From Pseudomonas hormoni (GTDB taxonomy: Bacteria; Pseudomonadota; Gammaproteobacteria; Pseudomonadales; Pseudomonadaceae), in the NCBI RefSeq assembly GCF_018502625.1, contig NZ_CP075566.1, forward strand, positions 1,493,001 to 1,557,000: a stretch of DNA of 64,000 nucleotides, given 5' to 3'. The position numbers were made by a program, and so were the translations under genes. Of the stretch, positions 9,387 through 17,110 are shown piece after piece. Each line of letters opens with the position of its first letter. The stretch's first letter is position 1. The notes below the pieces were generated by a model. That model saw nothing but the letters and a program-made list of their open reading frames with translations. It did no database searches and was not told where the DNA came from.

Positions 9387-9455
9387 GGGGCGTCCTATGC
9401 CGGGGCATGCCCGGGTGGTGGCGTGATTTGAGTTTGTGAGCTATTGCTTGATATC

Positions 9456-9470
9456 CCGGCATAGGGCCGG
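9456..9470 (+). promoter_or_regulatory. Stem-loop before the ribosome site (copy 1 of 3)
   Basis: CCGGC-loop-GCCGG followed by TTCAAGGAG. Equivalent elements are at 12736-12750 and 13309-13323. The shared form, a hairpin that ends just before the AGGAG, suggests control of translation or RNA stability common to these rightward genes. Confidence 0.5.
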
Positions 9471-9484
9471 TTCAAGGAGCGGAG

Positions 9485-9754
9485 ATGTCGAACAAATATT
9501 GGCAGTCGGAGCTTTGGGGTGAAGATCCTTCGGACGTATGCCATAAGCACGACGCAGAGCGTGGCTTTGTCATCACGGTTAGGCTCAGACGCCAGAGCAG
9601 GCATGAAGGCATCATGCTAACCCAGCTGTTTCATCCCAGTGGGGCAAAACACTCGGAGCATGTTTTCGATATCTCGGACGATTCTGACTATCAGGCGATC
9701 CAGCACGGCATCGGTCATGGTGAGTGGCTGGCTCGCGGAGCCCGACCGAAATAA
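9485..9754 (+). CDS. Hypothetical protein behind a stem-loop leader
   Basis: 89 residues starting MSNKYWQSELWGEDPSDVCH, with AAGGAGCGGAG before ATG 9485. The leader carries CCGGC/GCCGG (9456-9460 and 9466-9470) directly before the ribosome site, as in the genes at 12763 and 13338. Divergent from the DUF4406 gene, sharing the 98-base gap 9387-9484. No recognised domain. Confidence 0.6.
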   Translation: MSNKYWQSELWGEDPSDVCHKHDAERGFVITVRLRRQSRHEGIMLTQLFHPSGAKHSEHVFDISDDSDYQAIQHGIGHGEWLARGARPK

Positions 9755-9786
9755 GCATCAAGCTCAGCTCAATAGGTGAGGGTGGG

Positions 9787-11592
9787 TCAGGCCGCGAGGC
9801 GTTGATAGAGCTCGATGATGTCTGCGGCGTTTGCTGCGACCAAGGCTTCCGCCTCATCCGGACAGACGCTGTTGCCGATTAGTCGAACCTGGTCAGTTTT
9901 GTTGATGTCGCGCCATTCCTCAGCGCCGGTTACCGGATCGACGAACAGCCCGCGGTCGATGATGTAACCCCGGTCGAAGCCCTGCGCCGCTTTCAACTCA
10001 GGCGGTTGCAGCATTCGCAGAGTGATATCCACCAGGACATAGCCGCCGACCATCACCATTTCAGCCGGGTCTTTGAAGTGCTCCGGCAGATACTCATGCA
10101 TGAAGGCGGCACAGCGGCGGGCGCCTTCCATCTGCTCCGTCGTAAGCGTGTCCGGCACCTGCACAACCTCGACAAGCGCCACGCGGTCTTTCGTTGGCAG
10201 CGTGTGCATCGGCTCGGTGAGCGAAATGCCGTCCTTCTCGTTGCCGTAATACTTCACCAGGTAAGCGTTGGCCAACCGCTGATTGGCGCCGGACTGGCAG
10301 ATTGTCGAGAGCGGCGAGTCGGCAGCGCGGCCATCACCGTCGTAGAACCCGCCGTTTGCCTGCTCGAAGAACGCCGCAGATACCGCATGGTGCCCCGTGC
10401 TGGTTGCGACCACGCCGAGCGGGTTGTCGACATCGGCCCCGACCGATCCTTTGCGTAGGGTGACCATATTCGCCGCGGCCAGGGCGAAGTGGCCGCCCTT
10501 GACCTGGGCGACCTGAGTCCGCAGTGGCTCCTGCACATCGAAATTACGCTGCGAAGAGCCGTTCGCGCACTCGGTGAGGAAGGGCGCTGCGACTGGCTGC
10601 ACCAACGCGTGATGTGTGCCGCCGGCGCTGATGGTCGACAGTGCTTCGTCCACGCCGTGGGTGCTGGTGTGTGATTCCGACGTGCCGCGCATCGGGACAA
10701 TGAAAGGCTTCGCGCTGGTCAGCACGTGACGCCAGCAGCCTTTGGCAACGCGGCGCATGGTGTTCTCTGCCATAGGCTTCTCGCGAAATATGGTGCGGCC
10801 GAGGTTGCTCCAGTTGATGCACTCCGCGGCGGTGCGCCAGGGTTGCTGTTTAGCGGTCGGCACCTTGTGGCGTTTCGGCGCTGGCCAGACGATCGGCTTA
10901 CCGTCGCTTCGGGCCACCAGGTAGAGGCGCTTCCGGATGGTTGGGGTGCCGGCGTTGGCGGCGATGCGTTCGCGCCATTCGACGTTGTAGCCAAGACCAC
11001 GCACCAGTGCTTCCATCGGCACGAACTCCCCGATGGCCTGCATGATCTCGACCATGTCCGGGTGATCGGCGGGAAGCCCAGTGCTGAGGGCTGCAATGAA
11101 TGCCTGGAAGGTTCGCCCACGTTCGGCCTTGATCGGTTGGCCTTCGTCGTCGATCGGTCCCCAGTCGCAGAACTCTTCGACGTTCTCCAAGAAGAGCAAC
11201 CGCGTCTTGGTGACGAAACACCAGCGGATCACTACCCATGCCAGGCCGCGAACGCCTCGATCGCGCGGCGCGCCGCCCTTCGCCTTGCTGTGATGGCGGC
11301 AGTCAGGCGATGCCCAGATGATCGCCACCGGCTGCCCGCCGGTTGCTGCTCGAGGGCACACCTCATACACGTCGGCCACATAGTGAGCCGTTTGCGGGTG
11401 GTTGGCGCGGTGCACGGCCAGGGCGATCGGGTTGTGGTTTACCGCTACATCCGGCTCCCGGTACGCACGGGCGATGCCGGTGCTGGCGCCACCGCCGCCG
11501 GCGAACAGGTCCACCACCAGTTCCTTTTCGAACGGCAGGCCCATACTTGGCTGATCATGGATGAACTGGGGCAATTTCTGGTGTGCGGACAT
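9787..11592 (-). CDS. DNA (cytosine-5) methyltransferase, phage type
   Basis: 601 residues. SAM-binding motif I is DLFAGGGGASTGI (residues 28-40); motif IV reads SPDCRHHSKAKGG (Cys98) in place of the usual PPCQ; motif VI is LENVEEF (about 135); motif VIII is IRKRLYLVARSDG (about 233). A C-terminal motif with RLIGNSVCPDEAEALV (about 575) matches motif X. It should transfer a methyl group to cytosine C5 in a short target, most likely to protect phage DNA from host restriction. No restriction enzyme partner is next to it. Confidence 0.9.
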   Translation of the reverse strand: MSAHQKLPQFIHDQPSMGLPFEKELVVDLFAGGGGASTGIARAYREPDVAVNHNPIALAVHRANHPQTAHYVADVYEVCPRAATGGQPVAIIWASPDCRHHSKAKGGAPRDRGVRGLAWVVIRWCFVTKTRLLFLENVEEFCDWGPIDDEGQPIKAERGRTFQAFIAALSTGLPADHPDMVEIMQAIGEFVPMEALVRGLGYNVEWRERIAANAGTPTIRKRLYLVARSDGKPIVWPAPKRHKVPTAKQQPWRTAAECINWSNLGRTIFREKPMAENTMRRVAKGCWRHVLTSAKPFIVPMRGTSESHTSTHGVDEALSTISAGGTHHALVQPVAAPFLTECANGSSQRNFDVQEPLRTQVAQVKGGHFALAAANMVTLRKGSVGADVDNPLGVVATSTGHHAVSAAFFEQANGGFYDGDGRAADSPLSTICQSGANQRLANAYLVKYYGNEKDGISLTEPMHTLPTKDRVALVEVVQVPDTLTTEQMEGARRCAAFMHEYLPEHFKDPAEMVMVGGYVLVDITLRMLQPPELKAAQGFDRGYIIDRGLFVDPVTGAEEWRDINKTDQVRLIGNSVCPDEAEALVAANAADIIELYQRLAA

Positions 11593-11652
11593 AGGGGATC
11601 CTCGACGGGCTATAGTCGGTGGTTCGATGGATTAAGTAAGTGAGGTGAAGCT

Positions 11653-11928
11653 GTGAAAGATCCGCACAACACGATTGAGCGACTGACGAAAGCGCTTGAA
11701 GCAATGGCTACCGGCGGAAGCGCTTCTCAAAGATCCAGCTCCGTGCACAGTGAGCTCTTTCCATTGCTGGCTTCTGAATTCCCGAACGAAAATGCTCGAT
11801 CTCTTTTCGAGAAAATCATGTCGTTTGATGTGAGTGGCTCGGCGATTCCGTTAGAAGAGTACGAGCGGTTATTCCAAAATGTCTGGGACCTTTACTGGCT
11901 GATGTCCGCTAACCGTCAATACCAGTAG
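11653..11928 (+). CDS. Hypothetical protein, rightward gene in leftward region
   Basis: 91 residues from GTG 11653 with GAGGTGAAG upstream. Helical, starting VKDPHNTIERLTKALEAMA and ending WDLYWLMSANRQYQ. Divergent from the methyltransferase gene; the 60-base gap 11593-11652 must hold both promoters. Unknown function. Confidence 0.55.
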   Translation: MKDPHNTIERLTKALEAMATGGSASQRSSSVHSELFPLLASEFPNENARSLFEKIMSFDVSGSAIPLEEYERLFQNVWDLYWLMSANRQYQ

Positions 11929-11974
11929 GCCGACTGGCATGATTCGAAATTAAGTGGTTGAGAAACGGAAGGAA

Positions 11975-12352
11975 TCAGGCGGCGTGAGACTTTGCTGGCA
12001 CCCAATCAGCGAACCCGACTTTTGGCGCGCCGGTTTTGGCATTCAAGATCGGCTTGCTCTTGGCATCGACCAGTACCGCCTTCGTGCGGATCTTCAGGTC
12101 GCGACAAACAATGCTTGCCCTGGCCATCTCCATGAACTGCTGGGCGTACTGGGGTGCATCGAACATCGGAGACAGGCGGACGCACTTTTTGCCTGCCATG
12201 ATTCTTGCTACCTCCGCCTCAACTGCCAGCTCCCACTCCGGGATGGTCCGCTCAACCATCTTTCCGTTTTCCATCTTGTAGGTGTTGGTGTGCTCTTTGG
12301 CCTCTTCGCGAGCCCAGTTCTCACTCATTCCGAATACGGCAAATGTGCTCAT
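11975..12352 (-). CDS. Hypothetical phage protein
   Basis: 125 residues beginning MSTFAVFGMSENWAREEAKEH. A long helical middle (PEWELAVEAEVARIMAGKK) is followed by DLKIRTKAVLVDAKSKPIL, a short beta segment. No cofactor or nucleic acid motif that I recognise. Starts 3 bases after the stop of the upstream gene, so it is co-translated with it in the leftward operon. Confidence 0.65.
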   Translation of the reverse strand: MSTFAVFGMSENWAREEAKEHTNTYKMENGKMVERTIPEWELAVEAEVARIMAGKKCVRLSPMFDAPQYAQQFMEMARASIVCRDLKIRTKAVLVDAKSKPILNAKTGAPKVGFADWVPAKSHAA

Positions 12353-12355
12353 GGG

Positions 12356-12664
12356 TCACTCCAGGCAGTCGAGAGCCTTCTGCAAAAATTCGTTGATGGT
12401 CTTCGATTGATCTGCGGGATTCATCGCTCGCTTTATCCACATGCAGGCTTCTTCTGCGTTATCACGCAGGTCCGCCAGCTCATCAGCAACTTCATCGGCT
12501 TCGCTTTCGATCCGGCGGATGTCCTCGCGCAGCTCTTCGCGCTCAGCGCTCGGGTCGATGCTTTGCGCTGTCAGGCGCCGGGTGAGTTCGGCGGCGGCCG
12601 CCGGATCAAGCGCGGCGTAGTGCAGGCACTCTTCGTCGCTTAACGCATTTGCGGGAATGCTCAT
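12356..12664 (-). CDS. Hypothetical coiled-coil phage protein
   Basis: 102 residues from ATG 12664 (GGAG 8 bases upstream). Residues 35-85 form a likely coiled coil: REELREDIRRIESEADEVA followed by DELADLRDNAEEACMWI. Acidic, no cysteine motif. Leftward operon, adjacent to 11975-12352. Confidence 0.65.
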   Translation of the reverse strand: MSIPANALSDEECLHYAALDPAAAAELTRRLTAQSIDPSAEREELREDIRRIESEADEVADELADLRDNAEEACMWIKRAMNPADQSKTINEFLQKALDCLE

Positions 12665-12735
12665 TGGCAATCTCCAGGCAGACGCCTGCCTCGCCGGCTG
12701 GCGTGATTCGTTGAAGTGAGGTATTTGTGTTCGGC

Positions 12736-12750
12736 CCGGCAAGGAGCCGG
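12736..12750 (+). promoter_or_regulatory. Stem-loop before the ribosome site (copy 2 of 3)
   Basis: CCGGC AAGGA GCCGG followed by AAGGAG. The region upstream (GTATTTGTGT) is also shared with the copy at 13309-13323, so promoter and leader appear to be one repeated unit. Confidence 0.55.
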
Positions 12751-12762
12751 AAGGAGATGCGT

Positions 12763-13251
12763 GTGGGTACGATTGAGCTCAGCGACCTGCGAGGTTATTT
12801 CAAGGAGCTTGCTGCTCCGGCATTTGAGGAGTTCTGGTTTGAGTATCAGGCGGACATACCTGTCGATATTGGCAGGCACATGTTCATCTACCGTCGGTTG
12901 GTCACGGCGCTCTTCTTCTTAAATCACATGACTGATAAAGCAGCAAAACAGCGCGGAGCCGAAAATCCTGGGGAGGTAATCAGGATGGTAAAGGCCCGCG
13001 ACCCCGATGCTGGAACTGCACTCGATGTGTGCCGATCACTTACCAACGATGTTAAGCATCCAAAAACCCAGCCCCAAACATTTGGCTTTCGAGATCGGGT
13101 AGAAACTGATGAGGATGGTGGAAATCAACTCCCTTGCTGGATCTACACCGACAAGTCCGGAATTAGCCATGATCTCTGCGATATTGCCCAGCGAGTCTGG
13201 AAGTACTGGATTGATTATCGGCACGAGCGCGAAGTCGCCGCACTGCCGTGA
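12763..13251 (+). CDS. Hypothetical protein behind a stem-loop leader
   Basis: 162 residues from GTG 12763; AAGGAG lies 6 bases upstream, whereas ATG 12757 touches that site and is unlikely. Begins VGTIELSDLRGYFKELAAPA, then a helical region with FIYRRLVTALFFLNHMTDKA and a conserved-looking CRSLTNDVKHPKTQP. This reads like a folded domain of a larger family of HEPN-like helical proteins, but the RX4-6H motif is not clearly present, so I leave it unassigned. The 5' leader has the shared stem-loop. Confidence 0.6.
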   Translation: MGTIELSDLRGYFKELAAPAFEEFWFEYQADIPVDIGRHMFIYRRLVTALFFLNHMTDKAAKQRGAENPGEVIRMVKARDPDAGTALDVCRSLTNDVKHPKTQPQTFGFRDRVETDEDGGNQLPCWIYTDKSGISHDLCDIAQRVWKYWIDYRHEREVAALP

Positions 13252-13308
13252 CCGGATGCGACAGGGTGTAGTGGCATTTTGGGTGCGTGTGGGGTATTTG
13301 TGTCTTCC

Positions 13309-13323
13309 CGGCGTGGAGCCGGA
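13309..13323 (+). promoter_or_regulatory. Stem-loop before the ribosome site (copy 3 of 3)
   Basis: CCGGC GTGGA GCCGG followed by ATCAAGGAG and the start at 13338. GGTATTTGTGT precedes it as in copy 2. Confidence 0.55.
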
Positions 13324-13337
13324 TCAAGGAGATGCAG

Positions 13338-13559
13338 ATGAAAACTGATCGCGAAGTTGCACTTGAGCAGGCGCTTGTAGCCATTATTGGGGCAGCGATT
13401 GCTAGTGGGCTGGATGCAAAAAACCTGATCGACAATGCGGCGACCGGCCTACAGGGTAATGCCCCCTACCGATGGGTTGGTCACCCACATGTATCGAACG
13501 CCATTCAAGTGATGAGTGATGCTCACGCACAAGCATTGACAGTCTCGTCAGATCGATAG
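13338..13559 (+). CDS. Hypothetical protein behind a stem-loop leader
   Basis: 73 residues starting MKTDREVALEQALVAIIGAA at ATG 13338, six bases after AAGGAG. A hydrophobic stretch (LVAIIGAAIASG) may be a buried helix rather than a membrane span. The leader is nearly the same as that of the gene at 12763. No known domain. Confidence 0.6.
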   Translation: MKTDREVALEQALVAIIGAAIASGLDAKNLIDNAATGLQGNAPYRWVGHPHVSNAIQVMSDAHAQALTVSSDR

Positions 13560-13680
13560 GCCTGGAGCCATCAAGCCTCGATGCCGGTCTTGGCGAACTC
13601 TTCAAGCTGTCGCGACTGCTTTTCAGTGACCGCGATTTAAGGTCGCGACATGCTGGCGAGCACGCGGACAATGTTCGTTG

Positions 13681-14688
13681 TCAAGCAGCGGCGCGCTTCA
13701 ATTGCTCGGTGAGCTGCGTTGGCAGGCCGCGCAAGGTCAGTGTGCCGCCGGCCTCGTCGAACTCGATCCTGGAGCCCAGCAGGTGCTGCTCGAAGCTGAT
13801 CGACAGACCTTCGGCGCGGCCGGTGAAGCGCCGGAATTTGTTCAGTGTTTTCCTGTCCGGCGGGATCGACGCCGAAAGACCGTAGTCCTTGCCCTGAACG
13901 AACTCAGCGAACGCCAGTGGCTGGTCGTCGTCGAGTACTTCGGACAGTTCGTCGAGCGTGATCGGCTCGCCCAGTTTGGCCTGGGACAAGGCGTAGCTGA
14001 CCAGCGTGCCGGTCTTCTCGCGGGCCGCATCTTCGCCCAGGTCTTCGCTTTCAACAAAATCACTGAACGCCTTCAGCAGGGTGCGGGTTTCTCCCGGGCC
14101 GTCGAGGCCCTCCTGCGCGCCGATGAAGTCGCGGAAGTACTCGTTGAGCCTACGGCCCTGCTTGCCCTTGAGGTATGAGATGTACTGGCGCGACTGAGGG
14201 TTGTTCTGCCACTCGCTGACGTTGATGCGCGCCGCTAGGCGTATATGGTCCAGGTCCAGGCGCTTCACCGTCATCAAGTGCAGCTCTTCGGTCATGGTCA
14301 CCGCTTCGGTTTCCTGCAGCAGGGCGATGGTCAGGTATTCGGTCAGGCCTTGCTGGTAATGGCAGAACAGCGCGTTGCCACCGACCGATAAGTTTGACTC
14401 TTCCATCAGCCTGGTCAGGTGCTCAACGGCGTTGTTGCTGAAAGTCATGAAATCATCGGGTCCAGCCAAGTACTTGCTGAGCCAGCCACTGAGTGGGAAG
14501 GCGCCAGATTCGGCGTGAAAGAAACCCCAGGCTTTACTAGTCTTGGCGTTGTAGCTTTCGTTGAACTGGCTCATCAGGTCGTCACGAGCCTGGCTTCCGA
14601 TCAGCTCAGCGTTACCAAAATGTAGAATGGCCGGGGTGCCGTCGGGCTTCTTGTCAATCTTGTGGATGATGCTGTGGAGAACAGGCAT
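13681..14688 (-). CDS. Nucleoid-associated protein, NdpA/YejK family
   Basis: 335 residues from ATG 14688, with GAGGTAA before it; this start gives the family N-terminus [17 protein letters not shown]. Full-length NdpA homologue, with [19 protein letters not shown] near residue 75, the [20 protein letters not shown] block near 120, and a Lys/Arg-rich C-terminal end. Chromosomal NdpA binds DNA in the nucleoid. A phage copy may shape or silence DNA or counter a host nucleoid protein; that role is inferred. It is flanked by rightward genes on both sides, so it probably has its own promoter. Confidence 0.88.
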   Translation of the reverse strand: MPVLHSIIHKIDKKPDGTPAILHFGNAELIGSQARDDLMSQFNESYNAKTSKAWGFFHAESGAFPLSGWLSKYLAGPDDFMTFSNNAVEHLTRLMEESNLSVGGNALFCHYQQGLTEYLTIALLQETEAVTMTEELHLMTVKRLDLDHIRLAARINVSEWQNNPQSRQYISYLKGKQGRRLNEYFRDFIGAQEGLDGPGETRTLLKAFSDFVESEDLGEDAAREKTGTLVSYALSQAKLGEPITLDELSEVLDDDQPLAFAEFVQGKDYGLSASIPPDRKTLNKFRRFTGRAEGLSISFEQHLLGSRIEFDEAGGTLTLRGLPTQLTEQLKRAAA

Positions 14689-14810
14689 TGCGGTTACCTC
14701 GGGTAGGCGCCGCCCTCCGTGACCGGATGCGCAGCGTGGTGGCAAATTAGTGGTACATCAGTTAAAAAGTCTGCTTCTCGTCCGATATCGGACTTACTCG
14801 GAGCAGTGCT

Positions 14811-15248
14811 ATGGACTTCACGCGAGACCCAGAGGGTTTTTTTACCTACATCACCTCAGTCAAACGGGATTGGGATCGTGCATCTTCCCGGTTCCTAGGT
14901 CTTGTCGAGCACTGGCAAGACTTGTCGTTGAATCATTTCGCAGGTGTGACTTCAATAACGGCAAAGGAGCGCAGTATCGAAGGAGAGGTATTAGGCAAAC
15001 AGTTCTTTATTGAACTGAGCCCAATCTCTGCGGATAAAGCTGGACTCGCAGAGGCGATATTGTTTTTGCGAAAAAGCGGAGGTTCGAAATCGGAGTTGGG
15101 TCGATTTAATATCAGTCGTGATGGAGCAATCTTCAGCGCCAATGGCTCGCTTCTTGTCGATCCGGAAATCCAGGGCTACAGCTACAAAATTTTTTCCACA
15201 GTTCTCCAGGCGGTGCTCGAAGCGCCCACTCCTTTTGAATTGAAGTGA
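14811..15248 (+). CDS. Hypothetical protein, rightward gene in leftward region
   Basis: 145 residues with GGAG 7 bases before ATG 14811 and the palindrome TCCGATATCGGA at 14781-14792 in the leader. Begins MDFTRDPEGFFTYITSVKRD; the second half (GKQFFIELSPISADKAG, then GRFNISRDGAIFSANGSLL) is beta-rich. It resembles small domains of unknown function in proteobacteria, not identified. Ends 3 bases before the convergent gene at 15252. Confidence 0.6.
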   Translation: MDFTRDPEGFFTYITSVKRDWDRASSRFLGLVEHWQDLSLNHFAGVTSITAKERSIEGEVLGKQFFIELSPISADKAGLAEAILFLRKSGGSKSELGRFNISRDGAIFSANGSLLVDPEIQGYSYKIFSTVLQAVLEAPTPFELK

Positions 15249-15251
15249 TCG

Positions 15252-15564
15252 TCAAATTTCATCGATGGGCACACGCATTTCTTCACGCTGGTTAGCGAAC
15301 TCCAATTTCCGCGACACGTTTTGCGGTATCACGTATTCGTGTCGCGGCGGTGTGAGCAAAGGAAGGGCGCCACCCTGGCCAAGTCCGTGCAGGTGGTGAA
15401 TCATCAGCGTGATCGCCTCGCCCTGTTCCTCGATGCCGCTCCAGGCCATCAGTTCAGCAAGTGCTTGGCGCGTGCCGGGCAAGCAATGAAATCGAATCTC
15501 CTTCGCGGCGCTCCTTCCTCTTCGCCGCAGCTTTCGCTGAGCGATCTGCATTGCTCTTGGCCAT
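15252..15564 (-). pseudogene. Small DNA-binding-like protein, frameshifted
   Basis: The best ribosome site (GAGG 6 bases before ATG 15564) starts a frame MAKSNADRSAKAAAKRKERR that stops after 36 residues. The continuation typical of such proteins, KEIRFHCLPGTRQALAELM and EEQGEAITLMIHHLHGLG, is in another frame that runs to the stop at 15252. One extra base near 15500-15510 would explain this. The restored protein would be about 104 residues with a ribbon-helix-helix-like region. Its C-terminal part spans the inverted repeat at 15309-15347. Confidence 0.6.
15309..15347. repeat. CGCGACACG inverted repeat, copy 1
   Basis: CCGCGACACG (15309-15318) and its complement CGTGTCGCGG (15338-15347) with a 19-base spacer, inside the 3' part of the gene at 15252-15564. 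Related elements with near identical spacing are at 25603-25638 and 31381-31416. Confidence 0.75.
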
Positions 15565-15645
15565 GGCCTGCCTCTTCAATTCCGTGGGCCGGTATATCCA
15601 GCCATGTCTGTCGCCGGCGCTGGCGCACCTGGTGGTTGATTCGTC

Positions 15646-16011
15646 TCATTGGGACGTCGGGAAGTCGAGCGAGTGCTCGGCAATAAGCTTGCGGCAAAGC
15701 GTTTCACTGATGCCGATATGCTTGCTGGCCTTGTAGCGCGTCATGCCGGCGGCTTTGCACTCCATAAGCCGGCCGGCCAACTCTCGCCTTTCCTCATCGC
15801 CGATGACACGGCCGCGCTTGCTCTTCGCTGTCTCAATGGTCCGGTAGCCATACGCCGGCTTCGGCACCTGCTCGACGCCAGGGCTGTCCTTGCCAATACC
15901 GGTAGGGATCAACTGAGCCTGACCGCCAGATGCAAAGAAGGCAGCTTTCGCCGCCTCCAGTCCACTTTGCCGTTTTGCGGCTTCTTCGATTGCTGGGTCC
16001 ATATCAGGCAC
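15646..16011 (-). CDS. Hypothetical protein with a C-terminal HTH-like segment
   Basis: 121 residues from GTG 16011 or, 9 bases on, ATG 16002. The C-terminal half reads ELAGRLMECKAAGMTRYKAS followed by KHIGISETLCRKLIAEHSL, the spacing of a Hin/resolvase-type helix-turn-helix; the region before is basic (ETAKSKRGRVIGDEERR). It overlaps the stop of ssb by 8 bases. A DNA-binding role is inferred. Confidence 0.6.
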   Translation of the reverse strand: MPDMDPAIEEAAKRQSGLEAAKAAFFASGGQAQLIPTGIGKDSPGVEQVPKPAYGYRTIETAKSKRGRVIGDEERRELAGRLMECKAAGMTRYKASKHIGISETLCRKLIAEHSLDFPTSQ

Positions 16012-16483
16012 CGTTCAGGTGATGGTGTGGGGCAAAGGGGATGTCATCGTCGAAACTGTCGTAGTCCGGCCCGTTCGTACCCTGCTGATTTTGAGCTGGG
16101 CGAGCGGCCGCTTGCTGACGTGCTTGCTGAGGCCTGGCCTGCTGTGCCGGCGGGCTGGCAGCCTGCGGCGGGGAGCCGGCGAACTTGATCACGATGATCT
16201 TGCCTGTCAGCTTGTAGCCCTCACCGCCACCAGTCTTGGAGTAGGTTTCGATGTGGGCATCGTCCATGGTGAAATGGATCTGCTGGCCCTTGAGTAGATA
16301 GGGCGCCATGGCCTCGGCCTGCTTGCCCCAGAGCGTGGCATCGACCCACTGGGTTGGCCGCTTGCCCTCGACCTTGCGGCCGTACTCGCAGGCCAGCGCC
16401 AGGTTGATCACGGCGTCACCGCCTGGGGTGTAGCGCAGCTCAGCGTCACGGCCAATGCGGCCGACGTCGGTAAGTGTTGGCAT
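16004..16483 (-). CDS. ssb: Single-stranded DNA-binding protein
   Basis: 159 residues: an N-terminal OB fold (LTDVGRIGRDAELRYTPGG, TQWVDATLWGKQAEAMAPYL), a Gln/Ala/Pro-rich linker (about 105-135) and the acidic tip DDDIPF used to recruit partner proteins. Unusually, 10 residues (APHHHLNGA with one more) follow the tip, whereas host SSB ends at it, so partner binding may be altered. Located between the exonuclease gene and a small gene in the recombination operon. Confidence 0.93.
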   Translation of the reverse strand: MPTLTDVGRIGRDAELRYTPGGDAVINLALACEYGRKVEGKRPTQWVDATLWGKQAEAMAPYLLKGQQIHFTMDDAHIETYSKTGGGEGYKLTGKIIVIKFAGSPPQAASPPAQQARPQQARQQAAARPAQNQQGTNGPDYDSFDDDIPFAPHHHLNGA

Positions 16484-16492
16484 GGGGATTCC

Positions 16493-17110
16493 TTAAGCTG
16501 CGATGCCGAGGACGCGGTTCATGCGCTCGTCGAGGATTTCGTAGAAGGTTTTGACGCGTTCACTCATCTTGCGAATCATCACCTCGTCGCGGTAGGCGCG
16601 TTTCACGAACAGCTTCATACCGGGCCAGTAGCTGACAAAGTCGATCCACTCACGATCCGACACCCACAAACCACCCTGGCACTGCGCGACGTGTTCCTTT
16701 GGAATCTCGCCGGATAGGATCACCTCAACCTGAAACTTCGGCAGTTTGGTTTTGATCTCGCAGAGCCCGTCGTCGCCGATAAGTGAATCAGGCGAGTAGC
16801 CGATTCCGTGATTCAAGATAATCCCGACCTGGTTGGTCGTGACATCAACCTGCGACTGGTACAGGCCGCGGGCCACGCCTTCGTACTCATGGCCGCGCTC
16901 GGTATGCCGGTTGCCTTGGAATGGATCGGCAGCCTCGCCGGTGATGCGTTCACCGATCAGCGTGTTCATGTAGGTGAATGCGCCGGCGCCGAAGCCAGCT
17001 TCGCCTTTGCCGTTGACCAGCAAGCTGTCCAGCTCCGAGCAGGTCACGATGCCCAGGCGCAGATCCAGCCATTCTTGGGTGCCTTGCTCCACGTTACTGA
17101 TGATTTGCAT
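16493..17110 (-). CDS. YqaJ/lambda-type recombination exonuclease
   Basis: 205 residues from ATG 17110 (GAGGGGAAAG upstream; longer frames start inside the ERF gene). The family N-terminus QGTQEWLDLRLGIVTCSEL is followed by catalytic Glu75 in RGHEYEG, Asp108 in YSPDSLIGDDG and the E118-x-K120 pair in CEIKTKL. It should degrade one strand of double-stranded DNA 5' to 3' and load the annealing protein. The gene starts inside the end of the ERF gene (17-base overlap), a typical exo-annealase pair. Confidence 0.92.
   Translation of the reverse strand: MQIISNVEQGTQEWLDLRLGIVTCSELDSLLVNGKGEAGFGAGAFTYMNTLIGERITGEAADPFQGNRHTERGHEYEGVARGLYQSQVDVTTNQVGIILNHGIGYSPDSLIGDDGLCEIKTKLPKFQVEVILSGEIPKEHVAQCQGGLWVSDREWIDFVSYWPGMKLFVKRAYRDEVMIRKMSERVKTFYEILDERMNRVLGIAA

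Noticed and set aside
10726..11643. 305-residue plus-strand frame opposite the methyltransferase
   Set aside because: Antisense of conserved methyltransferase motifs; no ribosome site.
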